DNA of 64,000 nt, taken from positions 1-64,000 of the forward strand of contig VXAZ01008023.1 of assembly GCA_013399875.1 (NCBI GenBank), written 5' to 3'. Positions within the stretch are counted from its first letter, which is position 1, and each line of letters begins with the position of its first letter. A program made the translations under genes and the position numbers. The notes below the pieces were generated by a model. That model did no database searches. It was not told where the DNA came from and saw only the letters and a program-made list of their open reading frames with translations. Shown here piece after piece: positions 11,101 to 22,466 of the stretch. The stretch comes from Gymnorhina tibicen. Its lineage: Eukaryota; Chordata; Aves; Passeriformes; Artamidae.

Positions 11101-14100
11101 AAATAAAGTGCTTGTATGTTAAATATGTATCATACTGATGTAGTCTTTATAAATGTGTAAGAGAGAGATTTATTATTTATATTGCTCCAGGACTGTACTT
11201 GGTTCTTTTCAGTAAAAAGCAGGAGGGTGTATCTCTTTCCTCAAAGAATATAAAACTCCTCCTAAGTAAATATATTGGATTCTGTACCTTTAAATTTGAA
11301 ACAAGCTATTTTATGGGAATGGGATGGTGTGCAAAATGAAATGTAGCCATAATTGTTAAGGTTTGTGACATACTGTGTATGGCTTAAGCTGCTATATCTA
11401 TTCCTATATGCATTCAATTAAAGAACCCATCTTCAATGATGTATTCTAGCACACTCCTGGGAACTAATCCAATGTCTTTAGCTATCTGTTTTACATGAAA
11501 CCAATTATTGTAATATCTCTAATGTCTAAGTGATATTGTCCTGAGTGCTGTTTTCAGCATGGTCCAAAGTATTTATTTCGATGAGATTATCTATCTACTC
11601 CTCAAATTTATTATGCTTTCAAGAATGTCCACAGAGTCACATTAGCATTTTTGTATTCCACAGCCAAATGTTCAAGCAAAATGTAATATGAGATAAATAA
11701 TCAGCTGACTAAATTTAGTGCTCTCCACTTCTGTTTACATAAAATGACCTCTTGCTGGTGCTTGACCTCTCTCTATCCTCATTCTGAGTTCCCTGCGACA
11801 GCCTATGTCCATTATGTGTTTTAATGCTCTGTTTTTCCCTGGTGCTGTGTGATGCTAGCTCAGCTCTGCTATAGACTGCAAGCACTGTCTGGAAAACTCT
11901 GGCAAAGAGAATTAAAGCAGTGTTATAGGAGTTTGCAGAAGAAAAGTTCTGTCTCTAGCTACCACAAATATCATTATTTTACAGCAACAATAAAATGTAC
12001 CCACAAGCACTGAGGTCTCAGTTGGGCCACTATTTGACCACATGTCTGAGCTAGTGCAGTTCTCCTTTGTGCAGTTCTCCTTTGTGCCTTTCCAGAAGCA
12101 CAAGGGGGATAATTATCTAGTCCTAAAGGGTGTTTAGGCTTTGTGCATTAACATAATGCCTGTTTGTTGCAAAACAGTGTGTTGTTTTCATACATTATTG
12201 TTAGCAGGTTCTGACTTTCTATTTGCATGACAAGTGCTGGAGTTTGTGGAAAACTGCAAGCAACTGTGAGGCAGCTACGCATCATTATGACTTCTGTTGC
12301 CATTGTCATGGTTTGCTACTGGTAGCTCACTTTGACTAGTCGGCATTGTGTAACACATGCTCTATGAGCTCTTCAGTGACCTCGTATAGCAGTCCTTCAC
12401 TGACCTCATTTTATAACAAAGTTTTCATTTATGCCAAGATTTTATAAAACTTAGCGACAGAACAAGTGGAAAACTTAGATTTGGGGATGCTTTGGACTCC
12501 CTTTATTAAAGGAAAATAGTTAAAGTGTAATGGAGTGGCAAAACCCAGTACTTGCATCTGAAGCACAGGAACGGGAGGTATGAAATGATTCAGTGGCAAG
12601 GTGCAGTGAGGTGACCTGTTTTTCATTTGAGTGAATTTACTGTATGTCTCACGAGGAACTTGTCAACAAAGCTTTAAACAAAGATGATGTTTTAGGGTCT
12701 GTCTGGTTAAGGAGGTCCCAGGATGATTTAAAGCTGTTCAGATGAGACAAGTACATACAGCAAAGTGTGTTGTTTCAAAGGAATAACATGAACTTGCTGG
12801 TATGACTGTGGGGAGGCAGCAGTAAAACTGCAGTAACAGAGGGATGCCTGCATGAGTAGCATAGTAAAGGTACCAGAGTAAGACTAAATATCTGGCTGGA
12901 AGCTCATCTTGTAAGCTGCTCTTGTCACAGCTAGCCAAGACTTTGCATGCCGCAGTCATTCTAGGATAAAATCTCTCAGTGTGCTTTTATTTTCTCTTTC
13001 TGAGAAAAGAAAAGAAGAATTCTGCTCAGTGAATACTAAAAAAAAATCTGTCTTTTGAATGGGCAGGACACATTAATTTTTTAGATCTCAAAAAGCCTGA
13101 GATGTCAATCCTTTCTGAGGAGTTTTCTATTGGAAAAGCATGCAGTTAGCCTTTCTTCCACTAGCCCTGGATGTCTACTGAGTTTGCAAACTGGAAATCA
13201 GCCTGAAGCTGAATCAGGCTTATGGACTCAGTATCAAAGGGAAATACACTTCTGTTGGCTCCTTCTATCATATGCTTACCAAAACTGCTAATACATCAAG
13301 TGTATTTTGATATGCAACATGTAGCAGAAACAATAAATTCTTTGATTTTCACTTCATGCAGGATTGTGTACAAACATAGCCAAACTGTAGATGTGTTTGC
13401 TTTCATTTTCCTAATTTCTGTGAGTTAAATTCTTAAGCACTAGCCTGCACTAAAAACTTATTGAATTAAGCTTCCTCAGGCTGGTGGTGATGGTGATTTT
13501 CAGCTAAAACTATAGGAAATATGCATTGGAACAAACATTATACAACGGCAGTTTTTAACAGAAAGGAAATGGTTATTTATTGAATATTGCTGGAGGGGCT
13601 AAAATAGCATAAATAAACAGAAGAGAAGACAAAGGCCAGGGGAAGTACAGTCTACAAAGCTAATTTAAACATATTTGAAACCTCTGCAAAATTTAGCTGA
13701 AAAATGAAAGGATTGCTTTATGATATTCTTCTCCACTTGGCCTGAATTCCAATACTGCAGTAAAAAAAATAGGATTTATCAGGACATTAATCAAGGAGGA
13801 GTATATTGTTATGTATAGGATTCCTCATTTAAGATTAAGAAGTTACTAAACACTTTCATGGAAAAAAAGCAGCTGAAGCACCAGCTGGCTTCATCCAAAA
13901 GAGAGCATATATATATATACAGAGGAATTTGTTGGGTATTGCTTGGTTCTTTTTGGTTGTCTTTACAAAAGGAGGCAGAAATATCACTTGGATAAAGAAA
14001 TAAATATGGGATAGGGCACACCCACAGAAGTCTGGTAATGGTGATCTGAGAAAAAGCTGAGAAAGAAAAAGAGATTTTAATCAGGTTTTAAATGGGAAAG

Positions 14101-15312
14101 ATTTGAGGATGGGAGCTACAGAATGATATACTATTATTTTGATTTTTCTTGTTGTTTAGAAAAAGAGAACCTGTTTGGAAATACAGGGAGGAATCACAGC
14201 AATTGCCCCCAAATCAGCTCCCCCTTCTCCCTGGTACAATCCCCCTAGAACCCAGTAAACTGGTTAAACTTTTGAGTCACAAGGCAATAAGAATGTGTGT
14301 CTGGAAGCAGGGGATAGGAAATATTAATAGGATCCAGAATAAACCTGCAGTGTACCAGGATGTCTGTTCTTCCAGGATTCATTTTACCACCAGAAAATCT
14401 GGAATCAGATGATCACAACTTGTATTCTACATTGTCATTCAGCACTGGAGTGTAAGCAATAGCACAGCACTAAATGACATTTCAGCATGTCCTTTGGGAT
14501 GCAACAGGCACCGCTTCCAGGCTTCCTCTCCTTGTAGCACTGCATGAGCACACCCAGGCAGCTGAAATGACACAAACAACGAGATTCAGGTACACAAATG
14601 CACCAGGGAAAGGACCAGCTATCTGCTAAAGGACAGTAAAAAGTGGAAAAGCTCAGCAAAATTACTATTTCTGTAGAGGAATTTAACTGAGGAGTCAAAA
14701 ATTGTTGAAAGAGTTCCTGTGCTGATCCTCTGTGTCATTATCATTACTTTCAAATCAGATCATACAGGTAGTTCAGTAAAATGGGTTTGGTTGACAAAAT
14801 AATTACTGTAACCATTCTGATGCTATCTTAGAAGACAGGAGGTGATTCTAGAGGCGTTTTCCCAGAGTATACTTGTTAGTGCAACACACTGAAGGACTCA
14901 AGGAGAGCTGGATAAAGAACTTAATGTTATTTCACAGTCCGAAATCCAGAATAGCGCTCAAATAGGTGGCAACATACAATATATACGAAAGTACAATTTA
15001 TAAAACCCTTCTGATTTTGGTAAATATGAGTAATTATCCTTTATTAGAGTAAAATTCAAGAAAATTATAATAAAGGTAATTAAAAGAGGAATTGAATAAT
15101 AACTAGAAGACTGAAGAGGAATGGTGTTGGGAGTATGGCTTGCAGAGTTATCTGGGCCTCTGATTTCTGAGCAGAATCCTTTCAGTGTGCTAAGAGGGGA
15201 CTTTGATTACAGCAATATTCTTAACCAAATCCCTGTAATCCTCTTTCATATCTAATGAATCTCTTTATTGCTTTGTCTGCTATAGGATGCAAATGCTATG
15301 TGTATTAATTAT
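8171..15312. other. Seven-kilobase AT-rich block without recognised genes or repeats
   Basis: No CR1, LTR or DNA-transposon sequence is recognised over about 7.1 kb, the longest repeat-free run in the left part. The section around 8.9-10.2 kb is rich in AT with many TTAATT/ATTTA motifs and could be conserved non-coding DNA, but conservation cannot be judged from one sequence. Minor features are a 15 bp tandem duplication at 12055-12084 and an (AT)n run at 13907-13919. Scattered short ORFs match nothing known. Confidence 0.5.
12055..12084. repeat. Short tandem duplication, 15 bp unit x2
   Basis: TGCAGTTCTCCTTTG occurs twice head to tail and a third partial unit follows. It is visible on the minus strand as the peptide repeat KENCT-KENCT in a chance ORF. 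This is a local slippage duplication without evident function. Confidence 0.8.
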
Positions 15313-15610
15313 AAAATCATAAAAATTTAGTCAGAGGTGGAACAGGTCATCAATTCACCCCAAGATTGTATCACCAGCTTCCTCACAGGGCCTTGTCAGG
15401 GCAGATCCTAAAGACTTAGTGTAATTGCTGCAGTTTAATTCAACTGCTCTTCTCCTCTCCATTGGAAAGTTCTGAAGACTATTATGAGGCTTCCCTTTGG
15501 CTTTCCTTCAAAGGATAAATATCCCTTATTCTTCTAATCTTTCCTTGTGTTTCTAGACCTCCAATTGCTTTTATTGCTCCCTTATGGTTTCTCTCCAGGT
15601 GATCATACCT
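15313..15610 (-). mobile_element. Old CR1 LINE fragment, strongly diverged
   Basis: The left end (AAATCATAAAAATTTAG...GGTGGAACAGGTCATCAATTCACC) resembles the inverted 3' terminus of a CR1 element. The right part resembles the antisense of the end of ORF2: TTCTTCTAATCTTTCCTTGTG, then TTTCTAGACCTCCAATTGC and TTTCTCTCCAGG. The middle is hard to align, so this is an old copy or two nested pieces. The assignment is by remembered consensus. Confidence 0.55.
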
Positions 15611-16246
15611 TTTGTGCTTTTGTTGAAGAGAGAGCAGGTGATGGAGAGTTAGTGCCAGTGGCCAAGGGACCTCTGCACTTTCTGCCGTGCTCTGCTCTCC
15701 TGCATCTTCCTCCACCACCACACCATGGCATTTGTGCCCTGTGAGTGGCAGTTGTGATATTTCCCCAGGACAACAAGATTCCTTCTAGCACTGAAAACTC
15801 CTTCTGACTGAGGAACAGCGGGTTGTAAGGGTCATTAGAAGGGATGGACACAGCAGGACACATGATGGGATTCCAACCTTTCCAGTTCTCCACAGTCCCT
15901 CTGTCTTTCAGAACTGCCGTCTTTGCGTAGTGCAGCCCTTGTTACATTTTAACAAATTCTGTTACACTTTAACAGGTCTGGGTTGTCTTTGCACTTCTGC
16001 CAAGCAGAAAAATTGCAAGAGTAATTTGGAGGATTATTAACGCAGTGTTGGGAATAATCAATGAACCAGCAGCCTGGGGGATCTAGGCCTTGCCAGCCGT
16101 ATGCTGGGTGTGGCAGAGACTGGGGGTCCAGGATGGGTGCAGGAATAACACCATTAAAAAAAGACTGGGAGCAAGATTTGCAGAACATAATTGTTTACTG
16201 CTTTCACCCCAGCACATACATAATTTCACGGCACAGCAAGCAGTGG
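15611..16246. other. Spacer left of the Harbinger remnant
   Basis: No gene is recognised. The segment may include the 3' untranslated and terminal region of the decayed Harbinger element to its right. I could not find a convincing terminal inverted repeat or TWA target duplication. Confidence 0.4.
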
Positions 16247-16660
16247 TCAGGGATTGTGCACAGCACATTCAGTCAGGGCATTCTCCACAATTTGCCCCTC
16301 CCATTTGTCCCGGGTGAGTGAACAAGCTGGGGCAGGCACAGGTGGTGACCGGGGCTCCATTTGGGCTTCTTGCTCTCTGTCTAGCGCCATCTGCTCCTCT
16401 TTGCTCCTGCAAATGCCATGCAGGAGATAGCAGAGAAGCTGAATCCTTTTCAAGTTAGTCTGAGATCTGACTTTTTTCCCTTTAAGGGATATTCCTCTGG
16501 CCTTCAGGTGACCAAGCACATTTTCTACAGCCACATATGGATGCTCATCCCATAATTATGAGACATCTCTTTTCTCATGGGATGGTTTCAAAGGGGGAGT
16601 CCCTGTGTTCACGTGGCTACAGTGACTTCCTAAAGTCTTAGTTGAGTCTTTTCTCTGTTT
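16247..16660 (-). pseudogene. PIF/Harbinger transposase, decayed C-terminal part
   Basis: The minus-strand frame at 16247-16534 encodes the C-terminal signature of PIF/Harbinger DDE transposases. AVENVLGHLKARG (residues 2-14) matches the family motif VEx-x-FGxLKxRW, whose Glu is usually taken as the third acidic residue of the triad. CYLLHGIC (residues 35-42) matches CCVLHNIC. The Glu-to-His spacing is 35 residues, as I recall for intact family members. In the same frame, upstream of an in-frame TAA (16556-16558), PPLKPSHEKRD fits the PWLMKPY segment that precedes the VE motif. Expected aromatics are lost (FG to LG, RW to RG). The N-terminal two thirds with the two catalytic Asp residues was not found. 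Likely a fossil DNA transposon; a co-opted gene is less likely given the stop codon. Confidence 0.75.
16383..16397 (-). promoter_or_regulatory. CTCF-like core motif inside the Harbinger remnant
   Basis: The minus-strand GGAGCAGATGGCGCT matches the CTCF core CCASYAGRKGGCRS at 12 of 14 positions; the first two C positions are G. Binding is not established and the motif may simply derive from transposon sequence. Confidence 0.25.
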
Positions 16661-17283
16661 ACAGTGCTATGGTACCTGGAGCTGATCACATCCGAGCTGC
16701 TGAGTTCCTGCTGCCCCACTCAGCCCCAGACGTCCCTCATATTGCACAAGCTCATAGAATTACGTGGTGAGATGACTCTGAGAGCTGCTCTGACAAAAAA
16801 TAATCACTTTCTTGGCAGAGCCAGCTGTCAGCCATCTGAACTGTCTCAGCATGTGGTTGAATTAGAAGCAGTGGTAGCAAAAATAAAAGGATGGGAATGT
16901 AGCTGGGAAGTCCTGGAGATGGCAGAACTACAGCAGCCCAGATTTAGCACCACTGACAGCCGTACAATTGCACTGTCCCTTTATGATATGTGTGATGAGC
17001 TTTGAATGGGTCCATACCTCTTCACACAGCTCTCTGACCACTTCCAGGTAGATATCCAACCTACTGCTGCTGCTTATGGTAGAGGTGAACATGGCATGTT
17101 GCTCATGTGGTAATAGGTTAGAAATGATGATGATAGACATTATATCTGCTACCAAGTGATGTGGTAAAGGTGGGTGCTTGAGCAATGCACAGATCTCACA
17201 TGACTGTGGAAACGTGGCCTAAGTACACAGCTTTTCACCAGGTGCTCTGAATTCCCTCTCATGTCTTCTTCTGAATTTTTTTC
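16661..17283. other. Spacer between Harbinger remnant and old LINE
   Basis: The plus strand is open for 113 codons at 16664-17005 and the minus strand for 85 codons at 16928-17185. Neither translation resembles Harbinger transposase, its MYB-like partner or CR1 protein. It could be the more 5' part of the decayed Harbinger element, but I cannot show this. Confidence 0.35.
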
Positions 17284-17640
17284 CTATGAGTCAAAATCAT
17301 TTTTAATTCTGATCCTGTCAGGCAATATCCTTTTAGTCTTCTGCAGTTTCATATTGTCTGCAAATTTAATAGAAATGTTGCCTAGTCCATCATCCAGGTT
17401 ACAAATGAAACTTTGAATGAAACTGGACCTGGGCCAGATTTCTATAGCCCCAAGGTTGATAGGAAAAGGCTGCTTGATCAATCCCTCAATTTAAACAGTG
17501 GGTCCATTAATAATTACTCTTAGCATATTGGTGTCCAATTCGATTTTGTACCTACCTTCCATTATTTTCAACTGAATGTATTTTGAAATTCATCCCTCCC
17601 AACTGCATCCCACCTTCACTGTATTAATGGATTCTCATAT
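17284..17640 (-). mobile_element. Ancient CR1/L3-type LINE, reverse transcriptase fragment
   Basis: The minus frame at 17284-17481 contains FICNLDDGLGNISIKFADNMKL. It aligns with the CR1/L3 reverse transcriptase motif C region, where the family has NDLDDGI...KFADDTKL. The second Asp of the catalytic FADD box is Asn, so the enzyme would be inactive. Flanking plus-strand sequence (TTAATAATTACTCTTAGC, TTGTACCTACC) fits the antisense of the preceding palm region. High divergence and stop codons point to an old amniote-age copy rather than the younger avian CR1 copies elsewhere. Confidence 0.7.
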
Positions 17641-20600
17641 ACCAAGATGATGAGCATTTTCAGGGACAGTTTATTTGACCTCTGAAGGCAGCTTATTTCT
17701 ACACTTAAGGCCACCTGAATACATAGTAGCTAATCTTCCCACAATGGCGGGAAATTAATACCATGATTTCACAACGGAGTGACAATAAATAAATTACCCA
17801 TCACTGGACTGCAATTTCTCTGAGCATTTGCAGAGTCTGGGAGTCAGCATCTTCCTCATCCCTTTCTTTCGTGCCTGTGAATGAAAAGATCTGCAGACTT
17901 TTTTTCACAGAAAAACAAAAAGAGCAGAGCCTCATTAGTGGTTACTGTTCTCCATAGTTTTGCAGCCAGCAAAGCTGTTTATGCTTTTCTTTGTGGAAGT
18001 GGGACACGTATGTGGCATCCCCATGGCAGGAGAGCACACATGTTGTTTAAAAGAGTAGCTCCTTGCACATTTTGATAACCAATTGAGGTTACCCAGCCTC
18101 AACCCAGCTGCTCCCAAAATAAGCCTTTATATCTTAATGCTGTGATACAGCATCCTCAGTGTTGTTCTTCAAAATACTCTGTTGTTCTTTTATTTCACTC
18201 TTTTATGTTTCCCTACTTTCTGCAGGTAATTGACACTAAAGGGAAGGAGATGGCAGGTAATCCCTGCCTCATGTGTACTCTCTGTTTAGACATTATTTTC
18301 ATCTGTAAACTGAAAGCCAAGGAAAAGGTGCATGGCAGTGGAAGTACAGAAATAATGCCAATTAATAACAGCTAAAGGAAGAGTCAGTCTTTCCTTACAC
18401 AGTATTCTGAGGAAAATTTGACTGCAGGCTCAAGACCAATTCAATACCATACATAAACCAGTTGCCATCTCTGCTTTTGCCCAGTGGCCAGGGCTTGCAG
18501 CCTAGCTGCAGCAGGTTGTGTCTAGAGGCAGTGCTGGGTTTGCTTAGTGAGAAGGCATTGTTTGAAGTGTGCACATGTATGCCACCAACCTTGAAGGCAC
18601 AAAATCTCCTGTACACATAAGCAGACAATCATCTAACTGAGTATAAAATACTTAATTTAGCTCATCACTGTCACTTTAGGCTGAGTGAGGAAATGTTTGC
18701 TGTCACTGGATAGCATTTGTATGGTGATACAAGTTCACTGTGGTGATGGTATTAAGCTCAAAGAAGTTATTTTCTCTCTTCTTATACATGAGAAATTGTA
18801 GAAATCACCAGATATTTTCCCTTTCTAACCGAATTATTTTGTTGGTGGTGATAAAGAAGTCTCTGTAGTAAGATGGACAGAATTATGTCACAGCAACATG
18901 CAGTCAGTCTCTGAGTCTGCCAGATATTTCAGTTTTGACCTTTACTGTCCACAGTACTGGAGTTAATTATGACTGGACAGTACTTCCCACTTTTAGTCTT
19001 CACAGAATTCTCTTAGCCAAACTACTTGCTAATGATAATGTAGTGTCTGTTGATAACTTCTATGTTTTTTTGAGGCACCATTGTAACAGACCACGATAAT
19101 GACCTTCAAATTGTGTTACACTTAGATGTTACATCTGGTAATCACTTAGCACACTGATGCTATGTCAGTATGGTACAGGGGACATTAATCCCCTTTGCCC
19201 TGCACCTTGCTAGGTAATACATATTACTATAAAATCAAGGTAAATATGATACCACTCTGACATTTACTATTTTATAGTCACTTCCTGGGATATAAATTAG
19301 TACCTCAGCAGGCAGAGGTGAAAAACATCTTCATGCAGAAAGGCTTTAAGTCTTGATCTTCCCCTGTGGCAGAAAATCCACGGGGTGTGATACTGCATGT
19401 GTAATTGTGACTTAGAGTTTTGGAAACTGCCAGAGAACTTCCAGAAAGATGTTGATACTACCCCACTACTTGGAAGTAGTAGGAAAAAATAACAGAAAAG
19501 CCCCAGTCACCAACAGAAGACTGCTGTCTTGAAAGAGAGAAATTTAATCTGACAGCTCCAAATAGGAACAGATATTTCAGAAAAACATTCAAGGTCTCTT
19601 TAAGGGGATATCTCCTGGAGAAACTGGGTTATTGGGTTATTGACTCCTGCAAGCAAGAAAAAGATCACAATCACAGTAAGGGCTGTGTGGGAGGTCCTTT
19701 ACAATATACCTTGATTATAGAAAGATGAGTATATGTTTAATTCTGATTTTACTGCTGAAAGAAGAAATAAAATGCTTATGAAAAATTTATTCTTAAACTT
19801 GGTGAAATCCACCACAATCTAATAGTTTTAATGCCAAGATATCTGCCCACAGTCTAATCAGAGAGACATTTTATTAAGCAAACAACATCTGACATTACTA
19901 TGGCAGTGTCAGCCTACTCCTGCTTGAATGAAGCAGCCAATAAAGCTACATAGGATGTAATTTAAGAGTTTTCTAAGCTGCTTATTTCACAGCAATGGAG
20001 ATAGTTCTCCTTAAAGCAGAGGAAGTAGAAATATTAGTAACTGCTATTGTAGGTTACCACCCTCCAGACTTTCTATGAATAAGATCTAAGCTTTCAAGCT
20101 TTAAGCACTCATTAATTTTTTAGCTCCCAGTAACTACAGTATCCTTTTATTAAAAACCCTTTGAAGCTTCTCAGCAAGTTTCTTCATGAAATCCAGCTAG
20201 TTAATTCTGATAAAATTAACTAATATTGGGGAGTTTGCCTTAAGGATTTACACTTCTTTGTCAATTCAGTTAAAAATCTGTTTGACCCAAAGCAACACAA
20301 TACAGCAATGATGCATCCCAGATGACAAGAGAAGTGTAGATGACAAGAAGGAATCTTGTAAGGGCAGGGGTGGTTAATTTTCAGAGTCATAGTTCCTCTC
20401 CACAGCCAACACTTACTCTGTTTGCTTAAACATAGAAGACATTGGTTCATTGTTTACATGGTTTTTTGTTTGTTTTTTTTAAATACTTCTTTTTCCCTAA
20501 ATTTCAGGCTTTAAGATAAATCTGCAAATTATATCAAGGTAGCAAACATACTTCAGCTACAAGTTTCCAAGGCTTTATTATGAACAGTGATCTGCAGAAA

Positions 20601-22177
20601 TGTTTTAACAGGACTTCCTCATAGACATTCTGGATACTCACATCACATATTTAATGTCAATAAATATTTGCAACAACTTGCAAAAAGAATTGGTCATTTG
20701 CCCACAGCCTAAATTTAATGTAGCTCAAGATGTAAATATCACTGGTTTAAGCCTTTGCAGTATTAGAGACAGCCACTACATTTTCAGCATTTGTTTTTAT
20801 ATGGTTTCCTACAGAGACTGAAGAGACTAATTTCTCTCCCCAAGCACAGGAATAACAGATGGTGTCAGTCAGGTAGAACTGCCAGGGTGTGTATGAACAG
20901 ACAGTCAAGAGACGAGAAGATTTACTTTGGAAACACAGAAGAGAACAACAGCCAAAATGTCCCTTTTCATAACTGCTTGGGATAAGAATTTTCTCCTTCC
21001 TTCTTCATCTTCTCCTAAGCCCAGGACAGTGGTTAGGAGTTATTACAAATGTATTCATATCTATCTTTAAATTTGAAAAGGGAGTTTGGAACAAGGACAA
21101 GGTTGAAGGTCCTGCAGGAGGGGCTTGAATTCCAAAAACTTGAGCAAAATGGGCTCTCACAAAATATGTAAACTTTACTTTTCCATTTAAAGACTTGTGA
21201 TGGCTGAGTAGTCAGAAAAGCAGACATAAAGTCTTTCAGTCTCTAAAATCAAAGATGTTCAAGTGCTGGCTTCCAAAAACACTTTTCTATGCTGCAGCAG
21301 AAACTTATTCTGATTGTAATTGAGTCTTGGTAGTTTTGTATAGTACTTGTAGTCTACCAGAGAAGTTCCTGTGGGGGGTTTGGGTCAGTGAGAAGCTGCT
21401 CATTAAACCAGTCACCACTTGACATGACACGTGGACTATGTTAAGAAGTATTGGCTCAGGGCCCCGTGCTGAGGAAGAACAATTCTGGAAAACTTTAAAA
21501 AGGTGGAATAATTGACTGGACTTGAGGCAGCATCCTACTGCACTTGAGGTTTCCTCACATTTAGATTTCATTCTTCAAAGAGTTCTTGACAGAGGAAGTT
21601 ACATGAAAAACTGTTTTCCAAGGCATTGGTTCATAGAAAAGCATAAAAAATTGGAATATGCAAATCATTTGCATAGCTTTTCCCATGACAAAAGATCTGG
21701 TGAATCTCCACTCACGGACCACTTTGTGTGAGAGCATGAGGCTGCTAAACCTGGTCTGGCAAGGCCCTTTCAGCTTTTGGTCATACTTTGCTCATTTCAT
21801 ATCTCCATGATCCATTCTTGGTCGGCTAAAAGGGTGTGATTTCCCATCATGGAAACTCAGCCCAGGACATGTCAGTTTGTGCAGGTGTAGAACACAAGGT
21901 GCCTGATCACAGCCCAGCCTGGTGGCTGCATGATGATGGTGTTTGAAACAGATTGCTTTGTTTCAATACCCTCCCTCTAAAATGGCATAATGTCAGGTTT
22001 AAAAGAATATTTGTAAGTGGAAAAATTAAAAAAAAAATCAATGAATAGTGTTTTTTTCTGCCTCTTTGAAAGGTTAATGTGTTAAGGAAGGAAGCATTTC
22101 ACATCTATGTAAAATGCCTGTTTATAATTCTTATAGTTATAATTCAAATATTTGAGAGTTTGTCATTTTTACAAGCA
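17641..22177. other. Unannotated AT-rich DNA
   Basis: About 4.5 kb with no recognised repeat or gene. Short ORFs on both strands (for example 18142-18375 plus and 20220-20450 minus) match nothing known and lack splice or promoter context. Confidence 0.5.
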
Positions 22178-22466
22178 CTTGTAGTGACAGGACAAGGGGA
22201 ATGGACTCAAAGTAAAAGAAAGTAGATTTAGATTAGATATTAGAAGGAAGTTCTTCACTGTGATGGTGGTGAGGCTCTGGAACAGGTTTTCCAGGGAGGT
22301 TGTAGGTGCCCCATCCCAGGAAGTGTTGAAGGCCAGGCTGGATGGAGCGCTGAGCAACCTGGTCTAGTGGGAGGTATCCCTGCCCGTGGCAAAGGGGTTG
22401 GAACTACATGGTCTTTAGAGTCACTTCCAACCCAAGCCATTCTATGATTCTATGATCCTGTGATTT
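22178..22466 (+). mobile_element. CR1 LINE 3' end, relatively well preserved
   Basis: The copy runs from GTGACAGGACAAGGGGAATGG through GTTCTTCACTGTGATGG, GGCTCTGGAACAGG, the CCAGGCTGGATGGAGCGCTG block and GGTCTAGTGGGAGG to the end ATTCTATGATTCTATGATCC. This is the classic avian CR1 3' end in sense orientation, 5'-truncated. It is close to consensus and so probably among the younger copies here. The two antisense ORFs over it (22169-22440) are not genes. Confidence 0.95.
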
